Source: Spiribacter sp. 2438 (lineage in GTDB: Bacteria > Pseudomonadota > Gammaproteobacteria > Nitrococcales > Nitrococcaceae). From it: a stretch of DNA of 64,000 nt. The stretch's first letter is position 1; each line of letters begins with the position of its first letter. A program made the translations under genes and the position numbers. A model generated the notes under the pieces. The model was not told the DNA's origin. It worked only from the letters and a program-made list of their open reading frames with translations, and made no database searches. Shown here one piece after another: positions 16,917-32,749 of this stretch. Location: positions 248,001 to 312,000 of the forward strand of contig NZ_CP046046.1 in assembly GCF_009676705.1 (NCBI RefSeq). Direction: 5' to 3'.

Positions 16917-19196
16917 TCATGGATTGAGTTGAATGGGCTCCAGGCCCTCTCCCTGAGCGCTCACCTGACCAATCACCGCGGTGTGGGGATAGCCCAGGGA
17001 CCTGAGCTCACGCACACAGGCGTCGGCCCGGTCCGCCGGAATGCTGGCCAGTAGCCCACCAGCGGTCTGGGGGTCGAACACCAGAGGGTAGCGGGGGTGA
17101 TCCTTCACCGCACCCGGGTTACGGATGGCCCGCCGCAGTCGAACGTTGGCCGGTTGCAGAGAGCTGAGAATGCCCGCGGCCACCGTCTCTTCGGCACCGT
17201 CCAGCACCGGCAGCGAGGACAACTCCAGCGTTGCGTCGACTCCGGAAGGTCGTGTCATCTCCACCAGATGCCCCAGCAGGCCGAAGCCGGTGAGATCCGT
17301 GCAGGCAGTGGCCCCCTGCTGATGCAGGCACCCGGCGGCCTGGCGATTGGACTGGCGCATGGACTGCAGCGCGCCGTCGATCCATCGCCCGCGCGTGGCC
17401 AGTCGAGCATGAGCGGCAAACAGGGTGCCCGTGCCGATGGGCTTGGTCAGCACCAGCGCATCGCCGGGCTGCATGCCGCTCTTGCGCATGATGTCTTCCG
17501 CCCGATCATCAATCAGGCCATTGACGGCAAACCCCAGCGCCAACTCCTGCCCCTCGCCGGTGTGTCCGCCCACCAGAGCGCAGTCGGCATCGTTAAGGAT
17601 CTCCAGAGCGCCGGCCATCATCTGGTAGACGGTGTCCTCCACCTTGGCTTCCAACCCCTGGGGCACGGTTGCCACGGCGGTGGCGGTCTGCGCTTCCGCG
17701 CCCATGGCAAAAATATCGCCAAGCGCGTGGTTGGCGGCGATCTGGCCGAAGATATAGGGGTCGTCCACAAAGGCGCGGAAAAAATCCACGGTGTGGACCA
17801 GCGCTTTGCCCGGGGGAATTCGCACCACGGCGGCGTCATCCGGGGCATGCAAGCCGATCAGCACGTCATCCCGTTCAACCGGCTGAAGCGCACCCAGCGC
17901 CCGCGACAGCGTGGAGGCGCCCACTTTCGCGCCACAGCCGCCACACCGCATGGCGACTGCCGATAGGGCCTGTCGTGCTTCCTCGCCTTCCAGCGCGACC
18001 CGGGATCGCGGCCCGGAGGATTCGCTCTCCTCCATCGGGGGCAGGTCGCTGAAACGCGCCATGAACCGCCGATCGATCCAGTCTTTCCAGTGCCAGAGCG
18101 CCCGGCCCTCGGCACCCAGGGCACCCCGGGATGCCACCGCGTAGCGATCGCCGGTGCTGATCAGCGCCAGCCAGCGCCGCTGCGGCCGATAGGGCCGGGG
18201 CTCCCGATCCTCCACGGAGAACCTCAGGTTGCGAGCCAGGGGCGGTCCCTGTCGGACGGCGAAAACGCCGGCTTTCTCCCGGGGGTGGTTGATCATGGTG
18301 GCGATGTCCCCGGCGGCAAACACTGCCGGGTCGGTGACGGTCTGCAGGGTGTCCGTCACCTGAATGAAACCGTTGTCGTCCAGGGCCAGCCCGGTGTCCC
18401 GAAGCCAGGGGGCTCCGCCCGCCCGGGTGACCCAGACCACCTCATCCGCCGGGTACTGCTGACCGTCGCGGGTCTGCAGACCGCTCGCCTCGACGGCGGT
18501 GACCTCGGCGTTGCAGTGCACGGCCACACCGCGCTCTGCGAGGACACGGGCAAACCGCTGGCGGACATTGGCCGCATGGGTGGGCAGCACGCTCTGGCCC
18601 CGGGTGAACAGGGCGAACTGCAGCCGATCCGGATTCTGTCCCCGGGCCTGCATTTCACTTCGCAGCCGGTACTGCATGGCCAGCAGCAGTTCGACGCCGC
18701 CGGCGCCACCGCCCACCACGGCAATGCGAAGCCCGTTGGTGGCCGAGCGCACGCGCTCGAGCAGCGCCAGCCAGCGATGGTTGAACCGGTGGATGGGCTT
18801 GACGGCGACGGCATGATCCGATGCCCCGCTGGCGCCGGCCAGTTGCGGCGTCGAGCCGATGTTGATGGACAGTCGGTCGTAGGGCACCGGCGGCCGATCG
18901 CTGCAGAGCACCTGACCGGCCTGGCGGTCCAGCCCGACGGCCTCACTGGAGAGGAAGCGGGCGCCGGCAAACTCCGCCAGACGGCGCAGATCGATGTGCA
19001 CGTCGTCATAGCCGTAGTGGCCCGCCACATAGCCGGGCAGCATGCCCGAGTACGGGGTGTGGGTATCCCGGCAGATCAGGGTCAGACGCACCCCCGGGGC
19101 GGGCTTCATGCCAAAACGTCTGAGAACGCCCACGTGGCTGTGGCCGCCTCCCACCAGAACGATGTCCCGGAGGACCGGCTGTGAAGAATGCTGCAT
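16917..19196 (-). CDS. selD: NADH-dehydrogenase-like flavoprotein fused to selenide, water dikinase (SenC/SelD)
   Basis: This 759-residue fusion makes selenophosphate from selenide and ATP, the selenium donor for SenB. Residues 1 to about 385 are an NDH-2-like FAD/NAD oxidoreductase: VLVGGGHSHVGVLRRF (14-29), the second Rossmann VVGGGAGGVELLLAM (160-174) and VFAAGDIATM (292-301). Residues about 415-759 are SelD: CGGCGAKVG with catalytic Cys421 and Lys424 (E. coli C17 and K20 positions; the second Cys, C19, is Ala), then VHTVDFFRAFVDDPYIFG, HALGDIFAMGA and DLTGFGLLGHL. The active residue is Cys, not Sec. It follows prlC by 15 bp and ends 2 bp from senB. The flavoprotein domain might supply reduced selenium, which is an inference. 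Confidence 0.95.
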   Translation of the reverse strand: MQHSSQPVLRDIVLVGGGHSHVGVLRRFGMKPAPGVRLTLICRDTHTPYSGMLPGYVAGHYGYDDVHIDLRRLAEFAGARFLSSEAVGLDRQAGQVLCSDRPPVPYDRLSINIGSTPQLAGASGASDHAVAVKPIHRFNHRWLALLERVRSATNGLRIAVVGGGAGGVELLLAMQYRLRSEMQARGQNPDRLQFALFTRGQSVLPTHAANVRQRFARVLAERGVAVHCNAEVTAVEASGLQTRDGQQYPADEVVWVTRAGGAPWLRDTGLALDDNGFIQVTDTLQTVTDPAVFAAGDIATMINHPREKAGVFAVRQGPPLARNLRFSVEDREPRPYRPQRRWLALISTGDRYAVASRGALGAEGRALWHWKDWIDRRFMARFSDLPPMEESESSGPRSRVALEGEEARQALSAVAMRCGGCGAKVGASTLSRALGALQPVERDDVLIGLHAPDDAAVVRIPPGKALVHTVDFFRAFVDDPYIFGQIAANHALGDIFAMGAEAQTATAVATVPQGLEAKVEDTVYQMMAGALEILNDADCALVGGHTGEGQELALGFAVNGLIDDRAEDIMRKSGMQPGDALVLTKPIGTGTLFAAHARLATRGRWIDGALQSMRQSNRQAAGCLHQQGATACTDLTGFGLLGHLVEMTRPSGVDATLELSSLPVLDGAEETVAAGILSSLQPANVRLRRAIRNPGAVKDHPRYPLVFDPQTAGGLLASIPADRADACVRELRSLGYPHTAVIGQVSAQGEGLEPIQLNP

Positions 19197-19211
19197 GGAT
19201 TGCTCGGTTGC

Positions 19212-21251
19212 TCAGGCAGTCAGGCCACTGGCTTTGAGTAGCGGCTCGATGCTGGGTTCCCGACCCCGGAAGTCGCGGAACAGTTTGGCCGCGTCCTCCG
19301 ATCCTCCCTTCTCCAGAATGTGCTCCAGGAAGGCGCGACCCGTGACCGGATTGAAAATGCCTTCCTCGGTGAATCGCGCAAACGCGTCAGCGGACAGGAC
19401 TTCCGCCCACTTGTAGCTGTAGTAGCCCGCGGCATAGCCGCCCGCAAAGATGTGCGCAAAGCTGTTGGGGAAGCGATTGAACGCCGGGGGCCGAACCACC
19501 GCCACCTGGTCGCGCACCTCATCAAGCAGCGGGAATATCCGCTCGCCGGCGGTGCGGTCGTGTTCGACATGCAGGCGCAGATCGAACAGCGAAAATTCCA
19601 GCTGACGGACCATCTGCATGGCTGCCTGAAAGTGACGGGCGGCGGTCATGCGCTCGAAGAGGGACGCGGGGATCGGTTCGTCGGTCTGGTAATGGCGGGC
19701 AAAGAGATCCAGCGCTTCCCGTTCCCAGCACCAGTTCTCCAGGAACTGGCTGGGCAGCTCCACCGCGTCCCAGGCCACGCCGCTGATGCCGGCGACGCTG
19801 GCGGCGTCCACCCGGGTGAGCATGTGGTGGAGCCCGTGACCGAACTCGTGGAACAGCGTCTCCACCTCGCCGTGGGTAATGAGCGCCGGCTGTCCTCCCA
19901 CCGGGGGCGTGAAGTTGCAGGTCAGAAATGCCACCGGCGTCTGCACCTCACCCTCATGGTTCATGCGCCCCCGCGCCGTGGCCATCCAGGCCCCACCCCG
20001 CTTGTGGGAGCGGGCGTAAAGGTCGGTATAGAACTGGCCCCGCAGTTCGCCATTGGCGTCGTGGATCTCATAAAAGCGCACCTCATCGTGCCAGGTGTCG
20101 ACGTCGTCCCGGGGGGTGATGTGAATGCTGAAGAGCCGCTCTACCACGTCGAACAGCCCCGCCATGACCCGATCGGCCTGAAACCAGGGGCGCAGATCCT
20201 CCGGCGAGAGGCGATGCCGGGTCTCCCGCAACCGCTCACTGTAGTAGCCCACATCCCAGGCCGGCAGCGATTCAATGCCGTCGCGCTCGCTGGCAAAGGC
20301 TGTCAGCTCGGCGTATTCCCGCTCGGCTGCAGGTTTTGCCCGCGTGGCGAGGTCCTCGAGAAAATCCACTACCTGCCGGGCCGAGTCCGCCATCTTCGGG
20401 GCCAGCGACAACTCGGCGTAGTTGGGATAGCCCAGCAGCTCCGCCTGCTCCTGGCGCAGATCCAGGATCTCGCTCATGATCGGATGGTTATCCCAGCGAC
20501 CGCCATGGGGGCCCGCGTCCGAGGCCCGGGTGGTGAAGGCTTCGTAAACTTCCCGTCGCAGGGCGGGGTTGTGGGCATGCGCCAGCACCGCCTGGACCAC
20601 GGGCATGTCCAGACTGATGCGCCAGCCGTCGGCCCCGGCCGTCTCGGCGTTCTGCCGCATGACACCCAGCGCGGACTCGGGGATGCCGGCCACCTCGTCC
20701 GGGTCGCTGGTGTCCCGATGCCAGGCATCGGTGGCATCCAGCAGATTTTCCTGGAATTTGGACGCCAGCTCGGCCAGACGGGCGGCAATGGCGGCGTATC
20801 GCTGCTTGGCCGATGCCTCCAGCGCAACCCCGGCCAGCTCGAAATCGCGCAGCGCATTGTCGACGCTCTGACGCTGGGCCTGATCCAGCCGCGGGTATTC
20901 ATCGCCGTCGCGAAGCTGCCGAAACGCCGCATAAAGATCGGTGTTCTGACCCATCTCGGTGGAATAGGCGGAGAGCAGTGGCAGACAGGCGTTGTAAGCC
21001 TCCCGCAGGGCTTCGCTGTTCATGACCGCATTCAGGTGGGACACCGGCGACCAGACTTTCTCCAGCCGGTCCTCCAGGCGCTCCAGTGGCGCCACCAGAC
21101 CCTGCCAGGTGGCAGGCACCGGGTCGGTGGTGAGCTCGGCAATGGCCGCCCGATTGTCCGCCAGTACCTGTTCGATGGCGGGTTTGACGTGTTCCGGGCG
21201 AATGTCGGAGAAGCGGGGCAGGTCGGATTCAGCCAGCAGCGGATTGGTCAT
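19212..21251 (-). CDS. prlC: Oligopeptidase A (M3 family zinc metallopeptidase)
   Basis: PrlC degrades cytosolic peptides, including cleaved signal peptides. The zinc site HEFGHGLHHML (HExxH form, with downstream Glu in the SGVAWDAVELPSQFLENW stretch) is clear. I start it at ATG 21251, giving 679 residues beginning MTNPLLAESDLPRFSDI, in agreement with the 680-residue E. coli enzyme; an AGGAAAG lies about 10 bases upstream. Earlier in-frame starts up to 21347 would add 32 unrelated residues and overlap the divergent gor start. The gene is followed by senC with only 15 bp in between, so readthrough into the selenium gene is likely. Confidence 0.96.
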   Translation of the reverse strand: MTNPLLAESDLPRFSDIRPEHVKPAIEQVLADNRAAIAELTTDPVPATWQGLVAPLERLEDRLEKVWSPVSHLNAVMNSEALREAYNACLPLLSAYSTEMGQNTDLYAAFRQLRDGDEYPRLDQAQRQSVDNALRDFELAGVALEASAKQRYAAIAARLAELASKFQENLLDATDAWHRDTSDPDEVAGIPESALGVMRQNAETAGADGWRISLDMPVVQAVLAHAHNPALRREVYEAFTTRASDAGPHGGRWDNHPIMSEILDLRQEQAELLGYPNYAELSLAPKMADSARQVVDFLEDLATRAKPAAEREYAELTAFASERDGIESLPAWDVGYYSERLRETRHRLSPEDLRPWFQADRVMAGLFDVVERLFSIHITPRDDVDTWHDEVRFYEIHDANGELRGQFYTDLYARSHKRGGAWMATARGRMNHEGEVQTPVAFLTCNFTPPVGGQPALITHGEVETLFHEFGHGLHHMLTRVDAASVAGISGVAWDAVELPSQFLENWCWEREALDLFARHYQTDEPIPASLFERMTAARHFQAAMQMVRQLEFSLFDLRLHVEHDRTAGERIFPLLDEVRDQVAVVRPPAFNRFPNSFAHIFAGGYAAGYYSYKWAEVLSADAFARFTEEGIFNPVTGRAFLEHILEKGGSEDAAKLFRDFRGREPSIEPLLKASGLTA

Positions 21252-21339
21252 GGTGTGAATCGTCTTTCCTTCAATGTCATCACCGTCAGGGTCTGTCAGA
21301 ATGAGGGATCCCAACACAGCGAGCAACCGGGGTTTGACC

Positions 21340-22704
21340 ATGACCAAAGGGCAGGGCGCCTACGATCTGATCTGCATTGGCGGCGGTAGTGGCGGCATTG
21401 CCACGGCCCGGCGGGCGGCGGCCCACGGGGCGCGCTGCGCGGTGATCGAGTCGGACCGGCTAGGGGGCACCTGCGTCAACGTGGGCTGCGTGCCCAAAAA
21501 GGTGATGTGGCAGGCGGCCCATGCCGCCGAGGTCATGGAGCGGGCCGGTGACTACGGCTTCTCCGGCGTTTCGCCTCGGCTGGACTGGGGGGCGCTGGTG
21601 AGTGCCCGGGATGCCTACATCCGGCGACTGAACGGCATCTACGAGCGCAATCTCGACAAGTCGGAGGTGGACTTCATCAGCGGGTATGCCCGCTTTGTTG
21701 ACGCCCACACCGTAGCGGTGGACGGGCAGCACTATCAGGCGGAACGATTCGTAATCGCCACCGGTGGAGTGCCGGGTCGGCCGGGGATTCCGGGGGGTGA
21801 CCTGGGGATCGATTCCGACGGCTTCTTCGCCATGCCAGACCGACCGGAAAAAGTGGCTGTGGTGGGCGCGGGCTACATCGCGGTGGAGCTCGCCGGCGTG
21901 CTGCATCAGCTGGGCAGTGACGTCTCGCTGGTGGTGCGACGGGAGCGGCCCCTGCGCAGCTTTGACGAGGCCATTCAGGAGGCTTATGTCCACAGCACCA
22001 CCCAGCATGGTCCCACCCTGGTCAATCACTTCACCCCCAGTGGGCTGGAGGCCGCCTGGGGGGGATACACCCTGCATGCCGAGGACGGCCGAACCCTGGA
22101 GGGGCTGGACCAGGTGATCTGGGCGGTGGGACGGCTGGCCAACACCGACGAACTGGGCCTGGAGGCCGCCGGTGTCCGCACCGGCGACGGCGGCATTATT
22201 CCCGTGGACCCGTGGCAGGCCACCAACCAGCCGCACATTTTCGCCCTGGGGGATGTCACCGACAATCCCTATCCCCTGACGCCGGTGGCCATTGCCGCCG
22301 GCCGCCGGCTGGCGGATCGCGTCTGGGGTGGCCACGCAGAACGGCGCCTGGACTACCGCGACGTGCCGACGGTGGTGTTCACCCATCCCCCCATCGGCAT
22401 GGTGGGAATGACCGAGGCCGAGGCTCGAGAGCAGCACGGTGACCAGGTACGGATCTATCAGGCGGGATTTGTGCCCATGGACTTCGCCCTGGCGCCCGCC
22501 GAAGCCAAGCAGCGCAGCACCATGAAGCTGGTCTGTGTCGGTGCCGAGGAGCGGGTGGTGGGTATCCACCTGTTTGGTGTCGGCAGCGATGAGATGCTGC
22601 AGGGGTTCGCGGTGGCGTTGCGCATGGGGGCCACTAAAGCCGATCTGGATGACACCGTCGCCATCCATCCCACGGCCGCCGAAGAACTGGTCACCATGAC
22701 CTGA
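21340..22704 (+). CDS. gor: Glutathione-disulfide reductase
   Basis: Gor reduces GSSG to GSH with NADPH. The 454-residue protein starts at ATG 21340 ([16 protein letters not shown]), with the FAD fold [14 protein letters not shown], the redox disulfide [14 protein letters not shown], the NADPH-binding [18 protein letters not shown] with Arg in [19 protein letters not shown] and the C-terminal active-site His region [13 protein letters not shown]. These separate it from lipoamide dehydrogenase (GGTCxxxGCxPSK). An upstream ATG at 21274 is possible but adds 22 residues that do not fit the family. It is divergent from prlC. GSH is the usual cellular reductant of selenite, which links it loosely to the neighbouring selenium genes. 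Confidence 0.95.
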   Translation: MTKGQGAYDLICIGGGSGGIATARRAAAHGARCAVIESDRLGGTCVNVGCVPKKVMWQAAHAAEVMERAGDYGFSGVSPRLDWGALVSARDAYIRRLNGIYERNLDKSEVDFISGYARFVDAHTVAVDGQHYQAERFVIATGGVPGRPGIPGGDLGIDSDGFFAMPDRPEKVAVVGAGYIAVELAGVLHQLGSDVSLVVRRERPLRSFDEAIQEAYVHSTTQHGPTLVNHFTPSGLEAAWGGYTLHAEDGRTLEGLDQVIWAVGRLANTDELGLEAAGVRTGDGGIIPVDPWQATNQPHIFALGDVTDNPYPLTPVAIAAGRRLADRVWGGHAERRLDYRDVPTVVFTHPPIGMVGMTEAEAREQHGDQVRIYQAGFVPMDFALAPAEAKQRSTMKLVCVGAEERVVGIHLFGVGSDEMLQGFAVALRMGATKADLDDTVAIHPTAAEELVTMT

Positions 22705-22720
22705 GCCGAGGGAGGCGTTC

Positions 22721-23239
22721 ATGATCGAACCGTTCGAAGGCATTCACCCGCAGATCCCGGACTCCGCCTGGATTCACGACGCGGCGGTGGTCATCGGCGA
22801 CGTCCGTCTGGGCGAGGCGGTGTCGATATGGCCCACGGCGGTTCTGCGTGGCGATGTACACACCATCGAGGTGGGCGGGCAGACCAATATTCAGGACGGC
22901 GCCGTGGTTCATGTGGCCCACGAGGGGCCCTATCAGAAAGGCCATCCGGCGGTGATCGGCGAGCAGGTGACCGTCGGGCACCGTGCCGTTGTGCACGCCT
23001 GCCGGATCGGCGATCGGGTGCTGGTGGGCATGGGGGCCATCGTGCTGGACGGTGCCGTGGTCGAGGATGACGTGATCATCGGTGCCAACACGCTGGTGCC
23101 GCCCGGGCAGCGCCTGGAGAGCGGCCATCTCTACCTGGGCACCCCGGCCCGGGCGGTGCGGGCGATCACCGACACCGAGCGGGAGCAGCTGCCCTACTCA
23201 GCCGAGCATTATGTGCGGTTAATGAACCGGCACCGCTAA
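22721..23239 (+). CDS. Gamma-carbonic-anhydrase family protein (YrdA/CaiE-like)
   Basis: This 172-residue protein has a left-handed beta-helix of hexapeptide repeats (IGDVRLGEAVSIWPTAVLRGDV, VTVGHRAVVHACRIGDRVLVGMGA), typical of the YrdA branch of gamma-carbonic anhydrases. The metal-binding His residues are in VVHVAHE (first), VTVGHRAVVH (second and third), as in active Cam homologues. It likely forms a zinc- or iron-bound trimer; in E. coli YrdA the enzymatic activity is uncertain. It starts 16 bp after gor and is convergent with aroE (4 bp gap). In many gammaproteobacteria the gene is next to aroE, so its position here is conserved. Confidence 0.92.
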   Translation: MIEPFEGIHPQIPDSAWIHDAAVVIGDVRLGEAVSIWPTAVLRGDVHTIEVGGQTNIQDGAVVHVAHEGPYQKGHPAVIGEQVTVGHRAVVHACRIGDRVLVGMGAIVLDGAVVEDDVIIGANTLVPPGQRLESGHLYLGTPARAVRAITDTEREQLPYSAEHYVRLMNRHR

Positions 23240-23243
23240 ACGG

Positions 23244-24062
23244 TTACGGCCGGGTGTCGTGGCGCAACGCCTCGATCACCGGCTCGGTGCTGGGACGGAT
23301 CCGCCGCCACAACTCGAACGAGGCCGCGCCCTGCTCGACCAGCATGCCGAGGCCGTCGCGGCTGCGAAAGGCCCCATGGGCGCTGGCCCAGCGCAAAAAC
23401 GGGGTGGGCTCGGCGCCATAGAGCATGTCATAGGCCGTGGCCCCCTCCGCCACAATCGAGGCCGGCAGATCCGGCACTTGGCCGTCCAGCCCGCTGGAGG
23501 TGGCGTTAATCACCACCTCGAAGCGCTCGGACGCCAGGTCTTCGAGCCCGCAGCCCTCGATGCTGCCCAGATCGTCAAACTCCGCCGCCAGTTGCCGCGC
23601 CCTGGTCGGCGTGCGGTTGGCCACCACCAGGGTGGCGGGCTGCTCCGCGAGCAACGCCCCGACCACGCCGCGGGCTGCGCCCCCGGCCCCCACCAACAGC
23701 AGGCGCTTGCCGGCGAGCCCCACCCCCAGGTTATTGCGCAGATCATTGACCAGGCCTTCCCCGTCGGTGTTGTCGCCATAGATGACCTCGCCGAGGATTA
23801 GCGTGTTGACGGCGCCAGCCCGCTCGGCCCGTTCACTGCGCTGTCCCGACAGGGACCAGGCCTCCTGCTTGAACGGCACGGTGACGTTGGCACCGCTGCC
23901 GCCGGCGGCCTGGAAGTCGGCTACCGCCTGGGCGAAACCCTCCAGCGGTGGCTCAATGCGCTCGTACTCCAGCTGCTGGGCGGTTTCCTCGGCAAACAGC
24001 TGATGGATGCGGGGTGAAAGGGAATGGCCAACCGGATGGCCAAAAACGGCATAACGATCCAT
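23244..24062 (-). CDS. aroE: Shikimate dehydrogenase (NADP+)
   Basis: AroE reduces 3-dehydroshikimate with NADPH. The 272-residue protein opens with YAVFGHPVGHSLSPRIH, which holds the two Ser residues that bind shikimate, followed by NVTVPFKQEA with the catalytic Lys, TDGEGLVNDL (Asn/Asp), and the NADP fold LLLVGAGGAARGVVGAL with NRTPTRARQ as the phosphate-binding NRTxxR motif. The C-terminal PLVFD-like Gln motif is degraded to MLVEQGAASFELW, also typical. It is the last gene of the long minus-strand run and lies 24 bp after hemB. aroK and aroB occur further up the same strand. Confidence 0.96.
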   Translation of the reverse strand: MDRYAVFGHPVGHSLSPRIHQLFAEETAQQLEYERIEPPLEGFAQAVADFQAAGGSGANVTVPFKQEAWSLSGQRSERAERAGAVNTLILGEVIYGDNTDGEGLVNDLRNNLGVGLAGKRLLLVGAGGAARGVVGALLAEQPATLVVANRTPTRARQLAAEFDDLGSIEGCGLEDLASERFEVVINATSSGLDGQVPDLPASIVAEGATAYDMLYGAEPTPFLRWASAHGAFRSRDGLGMLVEQGAASFELWRRIRPSTEPVIEALRHDTRP

Positions 24063-24086
24063 GGAATACCTCGCGATGGGCGGGTT

Positions 24087-25178
<1,092 letters not shown>

Positions 25179-25616
25179 TCAGGCGGCGGGGCGACGGGGT
25201 AGCCGTTGCAGCGCCCAGTCCAGCACCTGCTTGACCCTCGGGGCGGCCAGTCGGTAGGCAGTGGCCTCGTCCACCCAGCGCCATTCGTGGTGCTCCGGGG
25301 TGCCCAGTTCCGGGGCGATGCCCAGAACGACGGCTTCCGTGCGGGTTTCCGCCAGGTAGTATCGGGCCACCTTGCCCCGGGCATAGGGGCCGGTTTCGGT
25401 GTAGTCCTCGCCCCAGCTGAAGCGCAAGTCAATGATGCCGGTTTCTTCCCGGACTTCCCGGCGGGCGGCCTCCAGCGGGGTTTCGCCGGATTCCTGACGG
25501 CCTTTCGGGAAATCCCAGTACTGGTAGGCCCGCAGCAGGAGATAGCGCCATTCGTTGCCCTCCGGGCGCACCGTAATGACGCCACAGGAGAGCACACGAC
25601 GGCGCCGGTTATTCAT
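25179..25616 (-). CDS. NUDIX hydrolase (diadenosine tetraphosphatase type)
   Basis: This 145-residue protein shows a full Nudix box: [22 protein letters not shown] (positions about 40-61; G-x5-E-x7-REVREETG). The surrounding sequence ([48 protein letters not shown]) is close to the NudA/Ap4A hydrolase (MutT-like) group that has [11 protein letters not shown], which cleaves Ap4A or related nucleotides. It overlaps hemE by 8 bp at its start and sits between hemE and hemB, in the same direction. A housekeeping role in removing toxic or alarmone nucleotides is likely; the precise substrate cannot be read from the sequence. Confidence 0.85.
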   Translation of the reverse strand: MNNRRRRVLSCGVITVRPEGNEWRYLLLRAYQYWDFPKGRQESGETPLEAARREVREETGIIDLRFSWGEDYTETGPYARGKVARYYLAETRTEAVVLGIAPELGTPEHHEWRWVDEATAYRLAAPRVKQVLDWALQRLPRRPAA

Positions 25617-26673
25617 GGAGGGCGGGGCTCAACTCATGGACCGCGTCCACCATGGCCCTGACGTGGTCCGGCGGGATCTGCGGGTGAACGCCATGCCCCA
25701 GATTGAAGACATGGCCGCTGCCGGCGCCGAACTCATTCAGGACCCGCCGGACTTCGTCCCGGATGGTGGCTGGACTGGCGTAAAGGGTGCTGGGATCAAG
25801 ATTGCCCTGCAGGGCCACCCGATCACCGGTCCGGCGTCGAGCTTCATCCAGGGAAATGGTCCAGTCGAGACCCAGTCCGTCAGCGCCGCAGTCGGCGATT
25901 CGCTCGATCCAGAGGCCACCGCCCTTGGTGAAAAACACCACCGGCACTCGCCGGCCATCGTGCTGCCGGATCAGTCCGTCGATGACCTGACGCGCATAGG
26001 CCAGGGAAAACCGCTCATAGGCATCATGGGCCAGCGCGCCGCCCCAGGTGTCGAAAATCATCAATGCCTGGGCGCCGGCTTCGACCTGGGCGTTCAGGTA
26101 GTCGGTCACCGCCCGGGCGGTCTTGTCCAACAGCTCATGCAGTACCGCTGGCTGGTCATAGGCCAGCGCCTTGATATGGCGAAAGTCCTTGCTGCTGGCG
26201 CCTTCGACCATGTAAGTGCCCAGCGTCCAGGGGCTGCCGGAGAACCCGATCAGCGGCACCGACCCCGCCAGCTCACGGCGGATCCGGCTGACCGCGTCGG
26301 TGACATAGCGCAGTGACTCGTGGACGTCGGGCACCGGCAGAGCCCGAACCGCGGCAGCGTCCCGCACCGGGCGCTCGAAGCGGGGGCCTTCACCCGGCTC
26401 GAAATAAAGCCCCAGACCCATGGCGTCGGGCACCGTCAGGATGTCCGAAAAAAGAATGGCGGCGTCCAGGTCGAAGCGGCGCAGCGGCTGCATGGTGACT
26501 TCGCAGGCCAGCTCCGCATTGCGACAGAGATCCATAAAACTGCCGGCTTCGGCGCGGACTTCGCGGTATTCCGGCAGATAGCGGCCGGCCTGACGCATGA
26601 TCCAGACCGGTGTGCGGTCCACCGGCTCGCGACAAAGGGCCCGCAACAACCGGTCGTTGAGGAGATCGCTCAT
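25609..26673 (-). CDS. hemE: Uroporphyrinogen decarboxylase
   Basis: HemE removes four carboxyl groups from uroporphyrinogen III to give coproporphyrinogen III. The 354-residue length is typical. Signature 1 [17 protein letters not shown] (with substrate-binding Arg residues) and signature 2 [16 protein letters not shown] are present, as is the FDTWGGAL metal-free active-site Asp/Tyr region and [15 protein letters not shown] near the end. It starts 16 bp after the gltD stop and overlaps the nudix gene by 8 bp. gltB-gltD-hemE is a conserved order in gammaproteobacteria. Confidence 0.97.
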   Translation of the reverse strand: MSDLLNDRLLRALCREPVDRTPVWIMRQAGRYLPEYREVRAEAGSFMDLCRNAELACEVTMQPLRRFDLDAAILFSDILTVPDAMGLGLYFEPGEGPRFERPVRDAAAVRALPVPDVHESLRYVTDAVSRIRRELAGSVPLIGFSGSPWTLGTYMVEGASSKDFRHIKALAYDQPAVLHELLDKTARAVTDYLNAQVEAGAQALMIFDTWGGALAHDAYERFSLAYARQVIDGLIRQHDGRRVPVVFFTKGGGLWIERIADCGADGLGLDWTISLDEARRRTGDRVALQGNLDPSTLYASPATIRDEVRRVLNEFGAGSGHVFNLGHGVHPQIPPDHVRAMVDAVHELSPALHE

Positions 26674-26689
26674 CCGCTGCGCCGGCGTT

Positions 26690-32570
<5,881 letters not shown>

Positions 32571-32614
32571 GCGAGCTGCCTCTCTGTTGGTTGCAGGGAG
32601 CGGTGCATAAGTCT

Positions 32615-32636
32615 CCAGGCCGCCTCGCGGCGCTGG
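32615..32636 (-). other. Inverted repeat in gltB leader
   Basis: Between the gltB promoter and start codon a 22-base inverted repeat occurs (minus strand CCAG-C-GCCGC-GAG-GCGGC-CTGG: nine paired bases with one bulged C and a three-base loop). It has no U-tract, so it does not look like a plain terminator. It may fold in the leader RNA and take part in control of gltBD, or be a chance product of high GC content. Confidence 0.4.
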
Positions 32637-32718
32637 ACTCTCCCCGTCTTTGTGCTGGATTAGCGGGCTTCAGGCCGAGGCCCGACCGCGCCCCATGTCT
32701 ATGGGCAAATGGCCAACC

Positions 32719-32747
32719 AATATAGCGATCATGGGCTTTTCAGGCAA
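32719..32747 (-). promoter_or_regulatory. Sigma70-type promoter of gltB
   Basis: Reading the minus strand gives TTGCCT at 32747-32742, a spacer of exactly 17 bases, and TATATT at 32724-32719. Transcription would start near 32712, leaving a leader of about 140 nt before gltB. The -35 box lies 3 bp from the dgt stop. This is one of the best -35/-10 pairs in the window. Confidence 0.65.
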
Positions 32748-32749
32748 CT

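Noticed and set aside
17921-17960. Selenocysteine (in-frame TGA) in SelD active site
   Set aside because: The active-site codon encodes Cys421 and the frame reads through without an internal TGA, so the enzyme is the Cys type; no SECIS element is needed.
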